In this document: in pieces, positions 28,425 through 37,399 of the stretch
Layout of the letters: every line of letters begins with the position of its first letter
Numbering within the stretch: position 1 is the first letter of the stretch
Origin: Sphingobacteriales bacterium
GTDB lineage: Bacteria > Bacteroidota > Bacteroidia > Chitinophagales > Chitinophagaceae
Direction: 5' to 3'
DNA: 64,000 nt
Assembly: GCA_003963365.1 (NCBI GenBank)
Contig: RXJG01000004.1
Coordinates: 491,778 to 555,777, forward strand
Notes under the pieces: generated by a model
The model's input: only the letters and a program-made list of their open reading frames with translations
What the model was told of the DNA's origin: nothing
The model's database searches: none
Program-made: the position numbers and the translations under genes

Positions 28425-29207
28425 TTATTTCAGGTAGCCGGTATAAATAAGTGCCAGTAAAATTAAACCGGCAATAATACGGTACCAGCCAAACAAACGA
28501 AAACCATGTTTTTGCAGGTAGCCAATGAAAAACTTAATAGCTATCATCGCCACTACAAATGCTACAATATTACCTGTTGCCAGCAATTTGATATGTTCAC
28601 TGGTAAAAGTTTTATAACCTTTCAATAATTTATAGCCAGTAGCAGCAGCCATTGTTGGTACAGCAAGGAAGAAAGAAAACTCAGCAGCTAATTTACGGGT
28701 AAGCTTTTGCTGCATACCACCAATGATAGATGCCGCACTTCTGCTAACACCGGGAATCATCGCAATACACTGCCACAAACCAATTATGAGGGCCTTGCTG
28801 TAAGTAATTTTTGGTTCTTCATCAATGGTTGGATTTTTAAAGGCATTATCAATAAATAACAAAATGAAACCACCCAATAACATCGTAATAGAAACTGTTA
28901 ATGGACTTTCCAGCAGCGTATCAATTTTATCTGCAAATAATTTTCCAAATACCAGTGCAGGAATTACTGCCACCAAAAGCTTCGCATAAAACTTCCAGTC
29001 TTTAAAAGCCACAAACTTTTTAAAGTATAAAACCACTACGGCTAAAATGGCACCTAATTGTATTGCTACCGTAAACAGTTTGGTAAAATCATTTGATTCC
29101 ACACCCAGCAACCGCTCGGTAATAATCATGTGGCCGGTAGAAGAGATAGGAAGAAACTCTGTTAATCCTTCAACAATAGCAATAATAATGCTTTGAATTA
29201 AATCCAT
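28425..29207 (-). CDS. uppP: Undecaprenyl-diphosphatase
   Basis: Integral membrane phosphatase that recycles undecaprenyl pyrophosphate to the monophosphate carrier for peptidoglycan synthesis; confers bacitracin tolerance. The two signature motifs are intact: EGLTEFLPISSTGHM near the N-terminus and PGVSRSAASIIGG in the middle. Start chosen at ATG 29207 (MDLIQSIIIAIVEG), the family's normal opening; an upstream ATG at 29228 adds seven unrelated residues. Downstream of ftsX and DUF3098, a familiar Bacteroidota order. Confidence 0.95.
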   Translation of the reverse strand: MDLIQSIIIAIVEGLTEFLPISSTGHMIITERLLGVESNDFTKLFTVAIQLGAILAVVVLYFKKFVAFKDWKFYAKLLVAVIPALVFGKLFADKIDTLLESPLTVSITMLLGGFILLFIDNAFKNPTIDEEPKITYSKALIIGLWQCIAMIPGVSRSAASIIGGMQQKLTRKLAAEFSFFLAVPTMAAATGYKLLKGYKTFTSEHIKLLATGNIVAFVVAMIAIKFFIGYLQKHGFRLFGWYRIIAGLILLALIYTGYLK

Positions 29208-29254
29208 GTAAAAATTTTGTAGCAGCAAGATAATGAAAAACGATACACCCGGTC

Positions 29255-29302
29255 TTATGGTCCACGTCTGACCATAAAAAAAGCGATGAAATACTTCATC
29301 GC
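29255..29302 (-). terminator. Tandem hairpins after the DUF3098 gene (minus strand)
   Basis: GCGATGAA (29283-29290) and TTCATCGC (29295-29302) form a perfect 8-bp stem; read on the minus strand it is followed by a run of seven T. A second perfect hairpin, TTATGGTC (29255-29262) with GACCATAA (29270-29277), follows directly. Together they separate ftsX-DUF3098 from uppP. Confidence 0.8.
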
Positions 29303-29327
29303 CTTGGAGATTTTAAAAACGAGGCGA

Positions 29328-29567
29328 TTATTCTTTGGGTTTTTTCATGATGGCATAGATTTCAATTAACAAACCTGATACTATCAATATGGGAGCTACC
29401 GTAATACGTTGCGTACTGTAAATTTCTTTTGGGTTAAATACATTAGGGTCGGCACTTTTACCACCCATCATCAGGAACAACCCTAAAAGCATTACTGCAC
29501 CGCCAATTGCCATCCACACATAATTGTCTTTGGTAAATAAGGTGTCCTGCTTTTTATCAACTGCCAT
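29328..29567 (-). CDS. DUF3098 family small membrane protein
   Basis: A 79-residue protein with two hydrophobic helices (about 15-36 and 55-73) and a short cytoplasmic N-terminus (AVDKKQDTLFTKDNYVWM). It belongs to DUF3098, a Bacteroidota family regularly encoded between ftsX and uppP, which suggests a role in division or cell-wall assembly; no function is known. Confidence 0.9.
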   Translation of the reverse strand: MAVDKKQDTLFTKDNYVWMAIGGAVMLLGLFLMMGGKSADPNVFNPKEIYSTQRITVAPILIVSGLLIEIYAIMKKPKE

Positions 29568-29673
29568 AATTTTTAATTTAGAGATTGCGAATATATGGTA
29601 AATCTTTATAGCTGCAAGCTGTTAGCTTCAGGCTGCAGGCATTTTCTAATGCATGCAGCTTATGGCCAGCAGC

Positions 29674-30552
29674 TTAATAAAGATCATCCAGTTTCATCTT
29701 CAAATATTTTATCACACTGCGGTGCGTACTGAATAACGTAATACCAATACCCAGCACTATTATCAATAAAAACAATAATAATAACCGGCCATTATCCCGC
29801 AGGTCAGTCAGCTCGGGGAACATTTTTTCAACCCCCAGGATGATACCAAACAAAAAGGCGATAGAAATTACGGCTGCAATGGCGCCGTTGATAACTGCTC
29901 TGATGTTGATGGGTTTGGTAATAAAATCACGGGTGGCACCCACCATCTGCATCGTTTTTATTAAAAAGCGGTTGCTGTACATAGCCAGTTTTACGGTATT
30001 ATCAATTAACACAATAGATGAAACCAGGAATAAAACCGACAAACCAATCAGCACACCCAGTATTACTTTTAATACCGGTCCCATCTTTTCAATGAGCTGG
30101 ACAGGATAGTTCACACTTTGCACATAAAGGTCATGACGTAAAATATCCGCCTTAATTTTTTCCATGGTATCCTTCACCACATACTCACTTTTTAAATTGA
30201 AGTTAATAGAAGCCGGCAACGGGTTTTCATCACCCAGCACCCCGTTAAAATTTTCTTCACCGCTGCTCTGCCACTTTTTACGGGCTGTTTCTTTGTCAAT
30301 GTATTCCACTGTACGGGTGTAAGGCTGGGCAGCAATATAATTTTTGAGCGAATCAATTTCTTTCTGCTTGATATTACTGCGCAGGTACACCTGTATTTCC
30401 ACGTTTTCCTTCAGCTTCTCTGTGTACTTGCTGGCATTGAGGATGAGCCAGCCAAATACACCTACAAACAGGAGTACGATGGTTACCCCCAAAATGGCCA
30501 TAAAGTAGGAAGGTTTTCCTTTTTGACTGGATGATTTTCCGATTTGTGTCAT
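29674..30552 (-). CDS. ftsX: Cell division protein FtsX
   Basis: Permease-like partner of the ATPase FtsE; controls septal peptidoglycan hydrolases. One helix at about 18-38 is followed by a periplasmic domain (EIQVYLRSNIKQKEIDSL... to LYVQSVNYPVQL), then three C-terminal helices. The loop MVGATRDFITKP is the cytosolic coupling element. Length 292 aa is normal. ftsE is not next to it here. First gene of the ftsX-DUF3098 unit. Confidence 0.93.
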   Translation of the reverse strand: MTQIGKSSSQKGKPSYFMAILGVTIVLLFVGVFGWLILNASKYTEKLKENVEIQVYLRSNIKQKEIDSLKNYIAAQPYTRTVEYIDKETARKKWQSSGEENFNGVLGDENPLPASINFNLKSEYVVKDTMEKIKADILRHDLYVQSVNYPVQLIEKMGPVLKVILGVLIGLSVLFLVSSIVLIDNTVKLAMYSNRFLIKTMQMVGATRDFITKPINIRAVINGAIAAVISIAFLFGIILGVEKMFPELTDLRDNGRLLLLFLLIIVLGIGITLFSTHRSVIKYLKMKLDDLY

Positions 30553-31056
30553 GCGAATTCTTTATAAAAATGGATTTAGTAAAATGGTGCCGGATGCGGG
30601 CAAAATTAAAGGTTTTACACCTCGTTTCCTTATTTTTGTGCCCCATCTAACGATTGAATAACAGGAATATTTTTGCAGCAGGCGGATGATTAAAAACTAA
30701 GAAGCTTTTTAAGTCTTCTTTCACAATTCTGCTCAACTGCGGTTGTGTCACTCACTTCAGGGTTCGGTTCTTTATGCAGCAGATTTTTTTGAACCTCGGA
30801 GAACACAAAGTGCACCAGGTTTTCTTTTGTGTTCTTAGTGTTAGCCCTGGTGACCCTTGTGGTTAAATAAAAGACGAACAGGATTACAGAACGTAAAAGT
30901 GTGCGACGCAACCGGAGTTTAATCGTTATTCAATCGCTAAGTACATAAAATGGTTCAATAAGTTCAACAGCGAAATAAACCTTTTGAACATATGGAACGG
31001 CTGGAACCTTTGGAACAAAAAACTACAAACCACAAACAATAAACGACAAACCGTTA
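30553..31056. repeat. 504-nt gene-free spacer with inverted dispersed repeats (copies B and C)
   Basis: Between the ftsX start and the leuS start. Copy B of the repeat 18-mer lies inverted at 30740-30757; copy C lies direct at 30897-30914 with three changes. Between them is a periodic tract of CAC/AAG/AACAC words (about 30800-30870) common as dispersed repeats in environmental bacteria. The minus strand is open for 73 codons (30690-30911) but follows the repeat words, so I do not call a gene. A micro-repeat of ACAAACC/ACAAAC units lies at 31021-31053, just before leuS. Confidence 0.7.
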
Positions 31057-34014
31057 ATGGAATATAAGTTCAGAGATATTGAAAAGAAATGGCAGCAGCA
31101 ATGGAAAGATAAAAAGGTGTACAGCGTACCCAACGATTCATCCAAACCAAAGTATTATGTACTGGATATGTTTCCTTATCCCAGCGGGGCCGGTTTGCAT
31201 GTGGGGCATCCGCTTGGTTATATTGCCAGTGATATTTATGCCCGTTATAAACGGCTGAAAGGCTTCAACGTATTACACCCGATGGGTTACGATGCATTTG
31301 GTTTGCCTGCCGAACAATATGCAATTGAACATGGTATTCACCCGGCTGTGTCAACGGAAAATAATATCAACACGTTTCGCAGGCAGTTAGATAATATTGG
31401 TTTTTGTTTTGACTGGGACAGAGAAGTAAGAACCTGTGACCCTTCATACTACAAATGGACACAGTGGATATTCTTACAACTTTTCAATAGTTATTATAAC
31501 CGCTCCACGCAGAAAGCTGAAAGCATAACGCAATTAATCAAAGAATTTGAAACGAACGGTTCCGCCAACGAACAACGGTCAACGGCCAACTCATTTACTG
31601 CTCAGGAATGGAAATCATTTGACGAAGCAACCAAACAAAACATCCTGATGGACTATCGCTTGGCTTATTGCGGCTATGGGGAAGTAAACTGGTGTGAAGC
31701 ATTGGGAACAGTTTTAGCGAATGATGAAGTGGTGAATGGTGTAAGCGAACGTGGTGGTCACCCGGTAGTGAAAAAGAAATTGCGTCAATGGTATTTACGA
31801 ATTACAGAATATGCTGACCGTTTGCTGGAAGGATTAGAGCGGATTGAATTTAGTGAGGCGATGAAAGAAATGCAGAGTAACTGGATTGGTAAAAGTTACG
31901 GTGCAGAAATTGATTTTGCTATCAAAGGATTCAATGATAAACTGAGAGTGTACACCACAAGACCCGATACCATTTTTGGAGTAGACTTTATGGTAGTGGC
32001 TCCGGAGCATGAGTTGGTAGACAAAATAAAATCAGGCTCACAGGTGGCAGCAGTGGATGAATATGTAACGTATGTAAAAAGCCGCAGTGAAAGGGAAAGG
32101 ATGGCAGAGAAAAAAATCACGGGTTGCTTTACCGGTGCGTACGCTGTCAATCCTTTTGATGGAAGAGAAATTCCCATTTGGATAAGCGAATATGTGCTGG
32201 CGGGTTATGGTACTGGTGCTATTATGGCCGTGCCTTGCGGTGATGAAAGAGATTTCAAATTTGCGAAGCATTTTAATATTCCCATCACTAATATCATTGG
32301 AGCAGCTTTCAACGGTGAAGAAGCCAATGCCACCAAAGATGCCATTTTGGAAAACAGTGGTTTTTTAAATGGAATGGTGATGAGAGAAGCGATTGAAGTG
32401 GTGAATAACAAGATTGAAGAAATGGGCATTGGCAAAAAGAAGGTGAACTATAAAATGCGGGATGCTGCTTTCAGCCGCCAGCGTTACTGGGGCGAACCAT
32501 TCCCTATTCAATGGAAGAACGGAACAGCCTGGCCGTTGCCGGAAACAGAATTGCCCCTGTTGTTACCGGAAGTAGATTCTTATTCTCCCGGCCCGGAAGG
32601 AGAAGGACCCTTAGCCAATATACCGGAATGGGTGGCCAAAGAATTAGAGACGAATACCATGCCCGGTTATGCCGGCAGCAGCTGGTATTTCCTTCGTTAT
32701 ATGGATCCGCATAATGATAAAGAATTCTGCAGCCGCAAAGTGAGTGATTACTGGGGACAGGTGGATTTATACATTGGTGGAACCGAACATGCCGTAGGAC
32801 ATTTATTGTACAGCCGTATGTGGACAAAGGCCTTATATGATTTAGGATATATTGGTCACGATGAGCCGTATAAGAAATTGGTGAACCAGGGAATGATACA
32901 GGGGAGCAGCAGGTTTGTGTATAGACTAAAGTTAGACATAATGTCAGAAGAACAAATAGCCTTAGATAAACTTCCACAGATTTTTGTATCAAAGGTTGTT
33001 GTAGATGAATGGAATATCGGGTTTAAAAGTGAAGATCTAATTGATAAAGTCAAGAGAATTCTTTCTCTTCATTTATCTCATGATAACTTCAAATTTAAAA
33101 TAGAAGGATTTTCTTCTTTTCATGTTGATGTAAACATGGTCGATGGAATAGAATTAGACATCAATGCGTTTCGAGGATGGAAGCCGGAATTTGAAAATGC
33201 TACATTCATATTTGATGATTATCGAATAGATACTATTCTTTTAAAATCAGGAAATAATAGCGAAGGATTTGTTGTAGGGGAAGAGAATGATAAAATGGGA
33301 ACTAAATATTCAACTGGTACTGAGGTTGAGAAGATGAGTAAATCAAAATTCAACACTGTTAACCCTGATGATTTAGTGAATAAATACGGAGCAGATACTT
33401 TCCGTATGTATGAAATGTTCCTTGGTCCGGTAGAGATGAGTAAGCCATGGGATACCAAAGGTATTGAAGGAGTACACCGCTTCCTTAAAAAACTCTGGCG
33501 TTTATTCTATGATGATTTGAAAGGGAAAGTATGGAATGAAGAAAAAGCCAATGATGCAGAATGGAAAGCATTGTACAAAGGATTAAAAAAGATTGAAGAA
33601 GATACTGAACGTTTCTCTTTCAACACCGGCGTAAGTACCTTCATGATTTTAGTGAATGAGTTGAGTGATTTAAAATGTCACAAGAAAGAAGTACTGGAGA
33701 AATTGCTCATTGCATTAACGCCATATGCACCGCATATTGCAGAAGAGTTGTGGAGTTTGTTAGGCAACAGCGGAACTGTTTTAGATGCTGCTTACCCTGC
33801 CATCGAAACGAAATATTTAGTGGAATCATCCAAAGAATATCCCATCAGCATTAATGGTAAAATGCGTACTACTATCAACATAGCGTTGGATGCCGCTCAG
33901 CCAGAAGTGGAGCAAATTGTTTTGGCAAACGATGTTGTTCAAAAATGGTTAGAAGGGAAAGCGCCTAAGAAAATCATTTTTGTAAAAGGTAAAATGGTGA
34001 ATGTGGTGATATAA
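31057..34014 (+). CDS. leuS: Leucyl-tRNA synthetase
   Basis: Charges tRNA-Leu and edits mischarged tRNA. The class I motif HVGH is at 48-51 and KMSKS at 759-763. The CP1 editing domain (about 250-440) is present with its TTRPDT motif (VYTTRPDTIFGVDF), and the C-terminal tRNA-binding part is complete. At 985 residues it is longer than most bacterial LeuRS. Two places are unusual: a repeat-like insert near residues 166-178, and an enlarged, AT-richer segment at about 625-755 between the catalytic core and KMSKS. The frame is unbroken and every motif needed for activity is present. Confidence 0.96.
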   Translation: MEYKFRDIEKKWQQQWKDKKVYSVPNDSSKPKYYVLDMFPYPSGAGLHVGHPLGYIASDIYARYKRLKGFNVLHPMGYDAFGLPAEQYAIEHGIHPAVSTENNINTFRRQLDNIGFCFDWDREVRTCDPSYYKWTQWIFLQLFNSYYNRSTQKAESITQLIKEFETNGSANEQRSTANSFTAQEWKSFDEATKQNILMDYRLAYCGYGEVNWCEALGTVLANDEVVNGVSERGGHPVVKKKLRQWYLRITEYADRLLEGLERIEFSEAMKEMQSNWIGKSYGAEIDFAIKGFNDKLRVYTTRPDTIFGVDFMVVAPEHELVDKIKSGSQVAAVDEYVTYVKSRSERERMAEKKITGCFTGAYAVNPFDGREIPIWISEYVLAGYGTGAIMAVPCGDERDFKFAKHFNIPITNIIGAAFNGEEANATKDAILENSGFLNGMVMREAIEVVNNKIEEMGIGKKKVNYKMRDAAFSRQRYWGEPFPIQWKNGTAWPLPETELPLLLPEVDSYSPGPEGEGPLANIPEWVAKELETNTMPGYAGSSWYFLRYMDPHNDKEFCSRKVSDYWGQVDLYIGGTEHAVGHLLYSRMWTKALYDLGYIGHDEPYKKLVNQGMIQGSSRFVYRLKLDIMSEEQIALDKLPQIFVSKVVVDEWNIGFKSEDLIDKVKRILSLHLSHDNFKFKIEGFSSFHVDVNMVDGIELDINAFRGWKPEFENATFIFDDYRIDTILLKSGNNSEGFVVGEENDKMGTKYSTGTEVEKMSKSKFNTVNPDDLVNKYGADTFRMYEMFLGPVEMSKPWDTKGIEGVHRFLKKLWRLFYDDLKGKVWNEEKANDAEWKALYKGLKKIEEDTERFSFNTGVSTFMILVNELSDLKCHKKEVLEKLLIALTPYAPHIAEELWSLLGNSGTVLDAAYPAIETKYLVESSKEYPISINGKMRTTINIALDAAQPEVEQIVLANDVVQKWLEGKAPKKIIFVKGKMVNVVI
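31552..31590 (+). repeat. Repeat-like in-frame insertion in leuS
   Basis: Contains AACGGTTCCGCCAACG followed by AACAACGGTCAACGGCCAAC: imperfect (C)AACGG units coding NGSANEQRSTAN. It lies in a variable loop of the catalytic domain, just before FTAQEWKSF. Confidence 0.5.
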
Positions 34015-34045
34015 TCACATTCACTTTCTTTCATTATTTTCGGTT

Positions 34046-34471
34046 ATGAGAAAATTATTCCTGCACTTATCATTGCTGACAATAATATTTACTGCCTGTA
34101 ATCAAAGTACACCTGCGGTATCTTTAAAAAGAACGTCCGTCAATAAAAACCCGGTAAAAGAATATTCGGAGAAAGTACCGGACTCATTAAACGACTGGTA
34201 TTACAAAGTACAGGTGTTTGAAACAGATTCTACTTTCAATTACCTGGTAAAAATGCAGTACAAAGAAATTACAGGTGAACAACTGATTCGTATTCCCAAT
34301 TTGGGCTACGAACCCAAACCGGAATTAAAGAAAGGCATCTATGATAAAACGGTAATGGTTGGCTTTTTGGATGACAAAGGCAAGTTCATGGATTATAAAA
34401 TGGTGTATGTGGTGGATGGGCAATTAGGCATCCGCAGTGTGAAGCGTTATACTGTTAATGATAAAGATTGA
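34046..34471 (+). CDS. Small lipoprotein of unknown function
   Basis: A signal sequence with lipobox IFTAC puts the lipidated cysteine at residue 18, so this is a membrane-anchored periplasmic or outer-membrane lipoprotein. The ~120-residue mature part is mixed alpha/beta with no motif I recognise (FETDSTFNYLVKMQYKEITGEQLIRIPN). It lies 31 nt after leuS and its stop directly abuts the stop of the next, convergent gene (0 nt gap). Confidence 0.8.
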   Translation: MRKLFLHLSLLTIIFTACNQSTPAVSLKRTSVNKNPVKEYSEKVPDSLNDWYYKVQVFETDSTFNYLVKMQYKEITGEQLIRIPNLGYEPKPELKKGIYDKTVMVGFLDDKGKFMDYKMVYVVDGQLGIRSVKRYTVNDKD

Positions 34472-35548
34472 TTAAGGAGATTTTTTTCTAAACCGTACAA
34501 CTGCACTGCTCCCTTCAGTACTGGTTAATACCGCTTCATACCGCTGATTGTTGACAATCGCCAGCATATAGGAAGTGTTTGGCGGAATAGTTCCTAAGTT
34601 TTCAGCAACCATAGTAAGTTCATTATTGTCACTCAAATCCTTTACGGCTAATTTGATAGTATATGGCTGGTCAGTAAGTCTGATATGTTCAAAAACCAAT
34701 TTATCATTTAAGAAAAGCGAGATGGAATCACCATCAATTTCTGCGTTATCATAAAAACGTAATTCAATACTATCTCCCACCAAAGGAATTTCAGTTGTTA
34801 TTTTCTTTTCCCGCTTCTGAAATTTCTCTTCAATCGTCAGAACTGGAGCAGTATCTTTTTTAACCGGTGCAATAACTGTTGGTTCTCTTTTAGTGATGGT
34901 TTCTTTTTTAGGGGCAGCAGGAGTTGTTTTTATTACCGGCTTTTTTTCTTTAACCGGTTTATTAATAGTCACTGGTTGGGCTGCCTCTTTTTCAGGAACA
35001 GGGGCAGAAGCAATATTACTTATGCTATCAATAATGTATGGGTCATTGGCGCCGTATGTATAGTTATCAATCAGCCAATCCCATTCATCTTTAAAATTGC
35101 TGCCATCAGTTTTGTCTAAGTGAAGTGTAAACTGTTTATCATCTTCTTTCTTTTTGGCTGTTCCATCCAGCATCATCTTTCCTCCACCAGGGCAATTGAA
35201 GTCAGCCTCATTTATCATTGCATCATTATTAGGTGTCAGTAATTTATTATTGGTTGAATGCTCAATCATATCTTCATCCCACCAAACTACGGTACTGTTA
35301 TCTGTATTAAAATATCCTTTTATTTTAAAACGATAGTAATTGTTAGGAGACGCATAATAGTAGGAGGTACCAGTAAGGCTGTCGCCATTCTGCACCAGTT
35401 TCAATTCTAATTTATACTGGGATTTCAGCAAGCCTCCATTGCCGGAAATTTTTCCTTTCCATACACCAGTAATCATCTGGGCATTACAAAAACAACTAAG
35501 TAGTAGTGCTAAAATAAGCAGTACAGAGGCGTTTTTTTTGATTGGCAT
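34472..35548 (-). CDS. Secreted two-domain protein with Pro/Lys/Thr linker
   Basis: Function unknown. A signal peptide (ends LSCFCNAQ) precedes an N-terminal beta-rich domain (about 24-175; starts MITGVWKGKISGNGG, lipocalin-like in style). A low-complexity linker rich in Pro, Lys and Thr follows (about 180-250), then a C-terminal beta domain (about 255-355) containing DSIELRFYDNAEIDGDSIS. The C-terminal part resembles a module seen repeatedly in Bacteroidota exported proteins. Probably envelope-associated. Confidence 0.75.
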   Translation of the reverse strand: MPIKKNASVLLILALLLSCFCNAQMITGVWKGKISGNGGLLKSQYKLELKLVQNGDSLTGTSYYYASPNNYYRFKIKGYFNTDNSTVVWWDEDMIEHSTNNKLLTPNNDAMINEADFNCPGGGKMMLDGTAKKKEDDKQFTLHLDKTDGSNFKDEWDWLIDNYTYGANDPYIIDSISNIASAPVPEKEAAQPVTINKPVKEKKPVIKTTPAAPKKETITKREPTVIAPVKKDTAPVLTIEEKFQKREKKITTEIPLVGDSIELRFYDNAEIDGDSISLFLNDKLVFEHIRLTDQPYTIKLAVKDLSDNNELTMVAENLGTIPPNTSYMLAIVNNQRYEAVLTSTEGSSAVVRFRKKSP

Positions 35549-35683
35549 AGTCAGTAGATGGTAGAATAACGGACCCGGATGTATATTATTTTGACTGTTG
35601 AAAAAATTAAGAAGCTGCTAACATATTTCGAAAAGATGTTTTTCACTAATAATTCAATTTGGGATGAGTAATTTTACAATGCC

Positions 35684-36388
35684 ATGCAAACTGAACAGTT
35701 AGTAACAGCTTTACTTAGACATCAGCAGGAATTTCATCCGGTAGTTAGTTTTAATCCTGCAACAGATAAATTGTTGTCACTTGATTTTACTGATAATAAT
35801 AAGGAACTAACAGCCGAATTATTAGAAGATACTTCAAAATTTTCTGATTACATCAACCATAAACTACAAACCACAAACCATAAACTTGGCATTGGCGGAT
35901 ATGCAGAACACCGAACCGTTTATAGCCGAAGTAAAGTATTTGATGCCGGTAAACCTGGCGAAGAACCGAGACGTTTGCATTTGGGAGTTGATATCTGGAG
36001 TGATGCCGGAACAAAGGTGTTTGCACCTTTAGGAGGGATGGTGCACAGTTTCGCTTTCAACAATCATTTTGGCGATTATGGTGTTACTATTATTTTATTG
36101 CATCAGTTGGATGGTGTTCCTTTCTATACATTATATGGTCATCTTAGCTTAAAAGATATTGAAGGATTAAAAGAAGGTGCTTATGTAAATCGTGGACAAA
36201 TAATTGCTCATTTAGGAGAGCCAAATGAAAATGGTCACTGGCCACCACATTTACATTTTCAACTTATCATGGATATGCAGATGAAGAAAGGAGATTATCC
36301 CGGTGTATGTAAATTTTCTGAAAAAGAATTTTATTTACGCAACTGTCCCGACCCGGATTTGATATTACAACTGAATAAATATTTATAA
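35684..36388 (+). CDS. M23 family metallopeptidase
   Basis: Zinc endopeptidase of the LytM/lysostaphin class that usually cuts peptidoglycan cross-bridges. Zinc and catalytic residues are in place: His99 and Asp103 (HLGVD), His153 in LYGHLSL, and the HLH pair His189/His191. No signal peptide is visible, unusual for a cell-wall enzyme, so it may act in the cytoplasm or leave by another route. Residues ~59-67 (HKLQTTNHK) are encoded by an ACAAACC-type micro-repeat. Its last 6 nt overlap the end of the convergent next gene. Confidence 0.88.
   Translation: MQTEQLVTALLRHQQEFHPVVSFNPATDKLLSLDFTDNNKELTAELLEDTSKFSDYINHKLQTTNHKLGIGGYAEHRTVYSRSKVFDAGKPGEEPRRLHLGVDIWSDAGTKVFAPLGGMVHSFAFNNHFGDYGVTIILLHQLDGVPFYTLYGHLSLKDIEGLKEGAYVNRGQIIAHLGEPNENGHWPPHLHFQLIMDMQMKKGDYPGVCKFSEKEFYLRNCPDPDLILQLNKYL
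35857..35885 (+). repeat. Micro-repeat insertion in the M23 peptidase gene
   Basis: Three units of the (C)CAxAAAC type (ACCATAAAC, TACAAACC, ACAAACCATAAAC) code the stretch HKLQTTNHKL, before the catalytic domain. The same words occur upstream of leuS (31021-31053) and, inverted, in pyrD. Confidence 0.65.
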
Positions 36389-36667
36389 TAAAGTTTTTAC
36401 TATTTCTTCCCATTCCTGTTCCAAATCATAATGAGGCATTGGTTTACCTGCTTTGTTGTACCAGTAACTGGCATTAAACTTATCCCCTTCCTTTCGGTGC
36501 AGGTAAGCATGTATTTGGCAACTCATATCATCCTCGTTATCCTGAATCAGTTGATGTGCTTTTTCCCAGTCGCCTTTACCATCATACCATAGTGATTGGA
36601 GGTGAGCTGAAAAATAGGTGGGTGGAGTATGATGTTGTAATGTCTGTATAAAATCATCAAAGTTCAT
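36383..36667 (-). CDS. Conserved small cytosolic protein
   Basis: Function unknown. The 94-residue product is helical and aromatic-rich, with SAHLQSLWYDGKGDWEKAHQLIQD and HAYLHRKEGDKFNASYWYNKAGK; the spacing recalls a pair of TPR-like helices. No signal peptide. The ATG is 17 nt from the hairpin at 36684-36718. The stop overlaps the convergent M23 gene by 6 nt. Confidence 0.8.
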   Translation of the reverse strand: MNFDDFIQTLQHHTPPTYFSAHLQSLWYDGKGDWEKAHQLIQDNEDDMSCQIHAYLHRKEGDKFNASYWYNKAGKPMPHYDLEQEWEEIVKTLL

Positions 36668-36683
36668 ATTTCAAAGGTAAAAT

Positions 36684-36718
36684 ATTACCCTTCAGACTTA
36701 AGCAGTTTGAAGGGTAAT
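36684..36718. terminator. Hairpin terminator, probably bidirectional
   Basis: ATTACCCTTCA (36684-36694) and TGAAGGGTAAT (36708-36718) form a perfect 11-bp stem with a 13-nt loop and T-rich sequence on both sides. It ends the minus-strand MarR-controlled oxidoreductase operon. Confidence 0.8.
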
Positions 36719-36730
36719 TTTATTCATTCA

Positions 36731-37378
36731 TTACATCTTTAATAATTTAAACGCATGTGACCATTGATTTTTTGTAAAGCCCGGCAAACACCACAAAATA
36801 CACAGGGGCTCAATAGCTCTGGCAGCTTCTGCATGTCCCATATCTTCTGTTTCCCAGCCAAATGAGGTAAGAATATTTGTGACAGTTTTCCTGGCTGCTT
36901 CATCGTTACCGGCAATAAACATGGTTGGTGTACCACCGGGGAAATTTGGTTTATATATAAATGCATTACCTACACAACTAAAAGCTTTTACCAGTTTTGC
37001 TTCGGGTATATGATGCTGAATCTTTTCCATCAATGATTCATTCAAATCGGTAAAGAATTTCAGTACACCATTCACCGGTGGTTCTTTAGCAATGGGGTTG
37101 GTAGCATCAATCACTACTTTACCGGAAAAATTTTCTTTGCCTGATGCATTCACTGCTTCAATAGCTGCATCACCACTAACGGCAAGAACAATAATTTCTC
37201 CAAAAGAACATGTCTCTTTAAAAGTTCCGGTTTTTCCATCAGTATTTTCCTTCCCCCATTTTATCACTTCTTCTTTCTTTACATCTCTAGTGCCTAACAT
37301 TACTTCGTGTCCTTCTTTTAAAAAAGCGGTGGCTAATACACGACCCACAATACCACTCCCAATAATTCCAATTTTCAT
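36731..37378 (-). CDS. NADP-dependent oxidoreductase, F420-reductase-like fold
   Basis: Rossmann-type reductase of the coenzyme F420-dependent NADP oxidoreductase / NPD family. The nucleotide motif is IGIIGSGIVGRVLA at residues 3-16, with GTRD after strand 2, suggesting an NADP preference. Length 215 aa is normal for the single-domain members. F420 use is not implied, as the phylum generally lacks it. It is the last gene of the operon, 21 nt after the NmrA-like gene. Confidence 0.85.
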   Translation of the reverse strand: MKIGIIGSGIVGRVLATAFLKEGHEVMLGTRDVKKEEVIKWGKENTDGKTGTFKETCSFGEIIVLAVSGDAAIEAVNASGKENFSGKVVIDATNPIAKEPPVNGVLKFFTDLNESLMEKIQHHIPEAKLVKAFSCVGNAFIYKPNFPGGTPTMFIAGNDEAARKTVTNILTSFGWETEDMGHAEAARAIEPLCILWCLPGFTKNQWSHAFKLLKM

Positions 37379-37399
37379 ACGAATAATTTTTATGATGAA

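Noticed and set aside
30690..30911. 73-codon open frame on the minus strand before leuS
   Set aside because: Its codons follow the dispersed repeat words and periodic CAC/AAG tract; the start and end coincide with repeat arms. I treat it as repeat DNA, not a gene.
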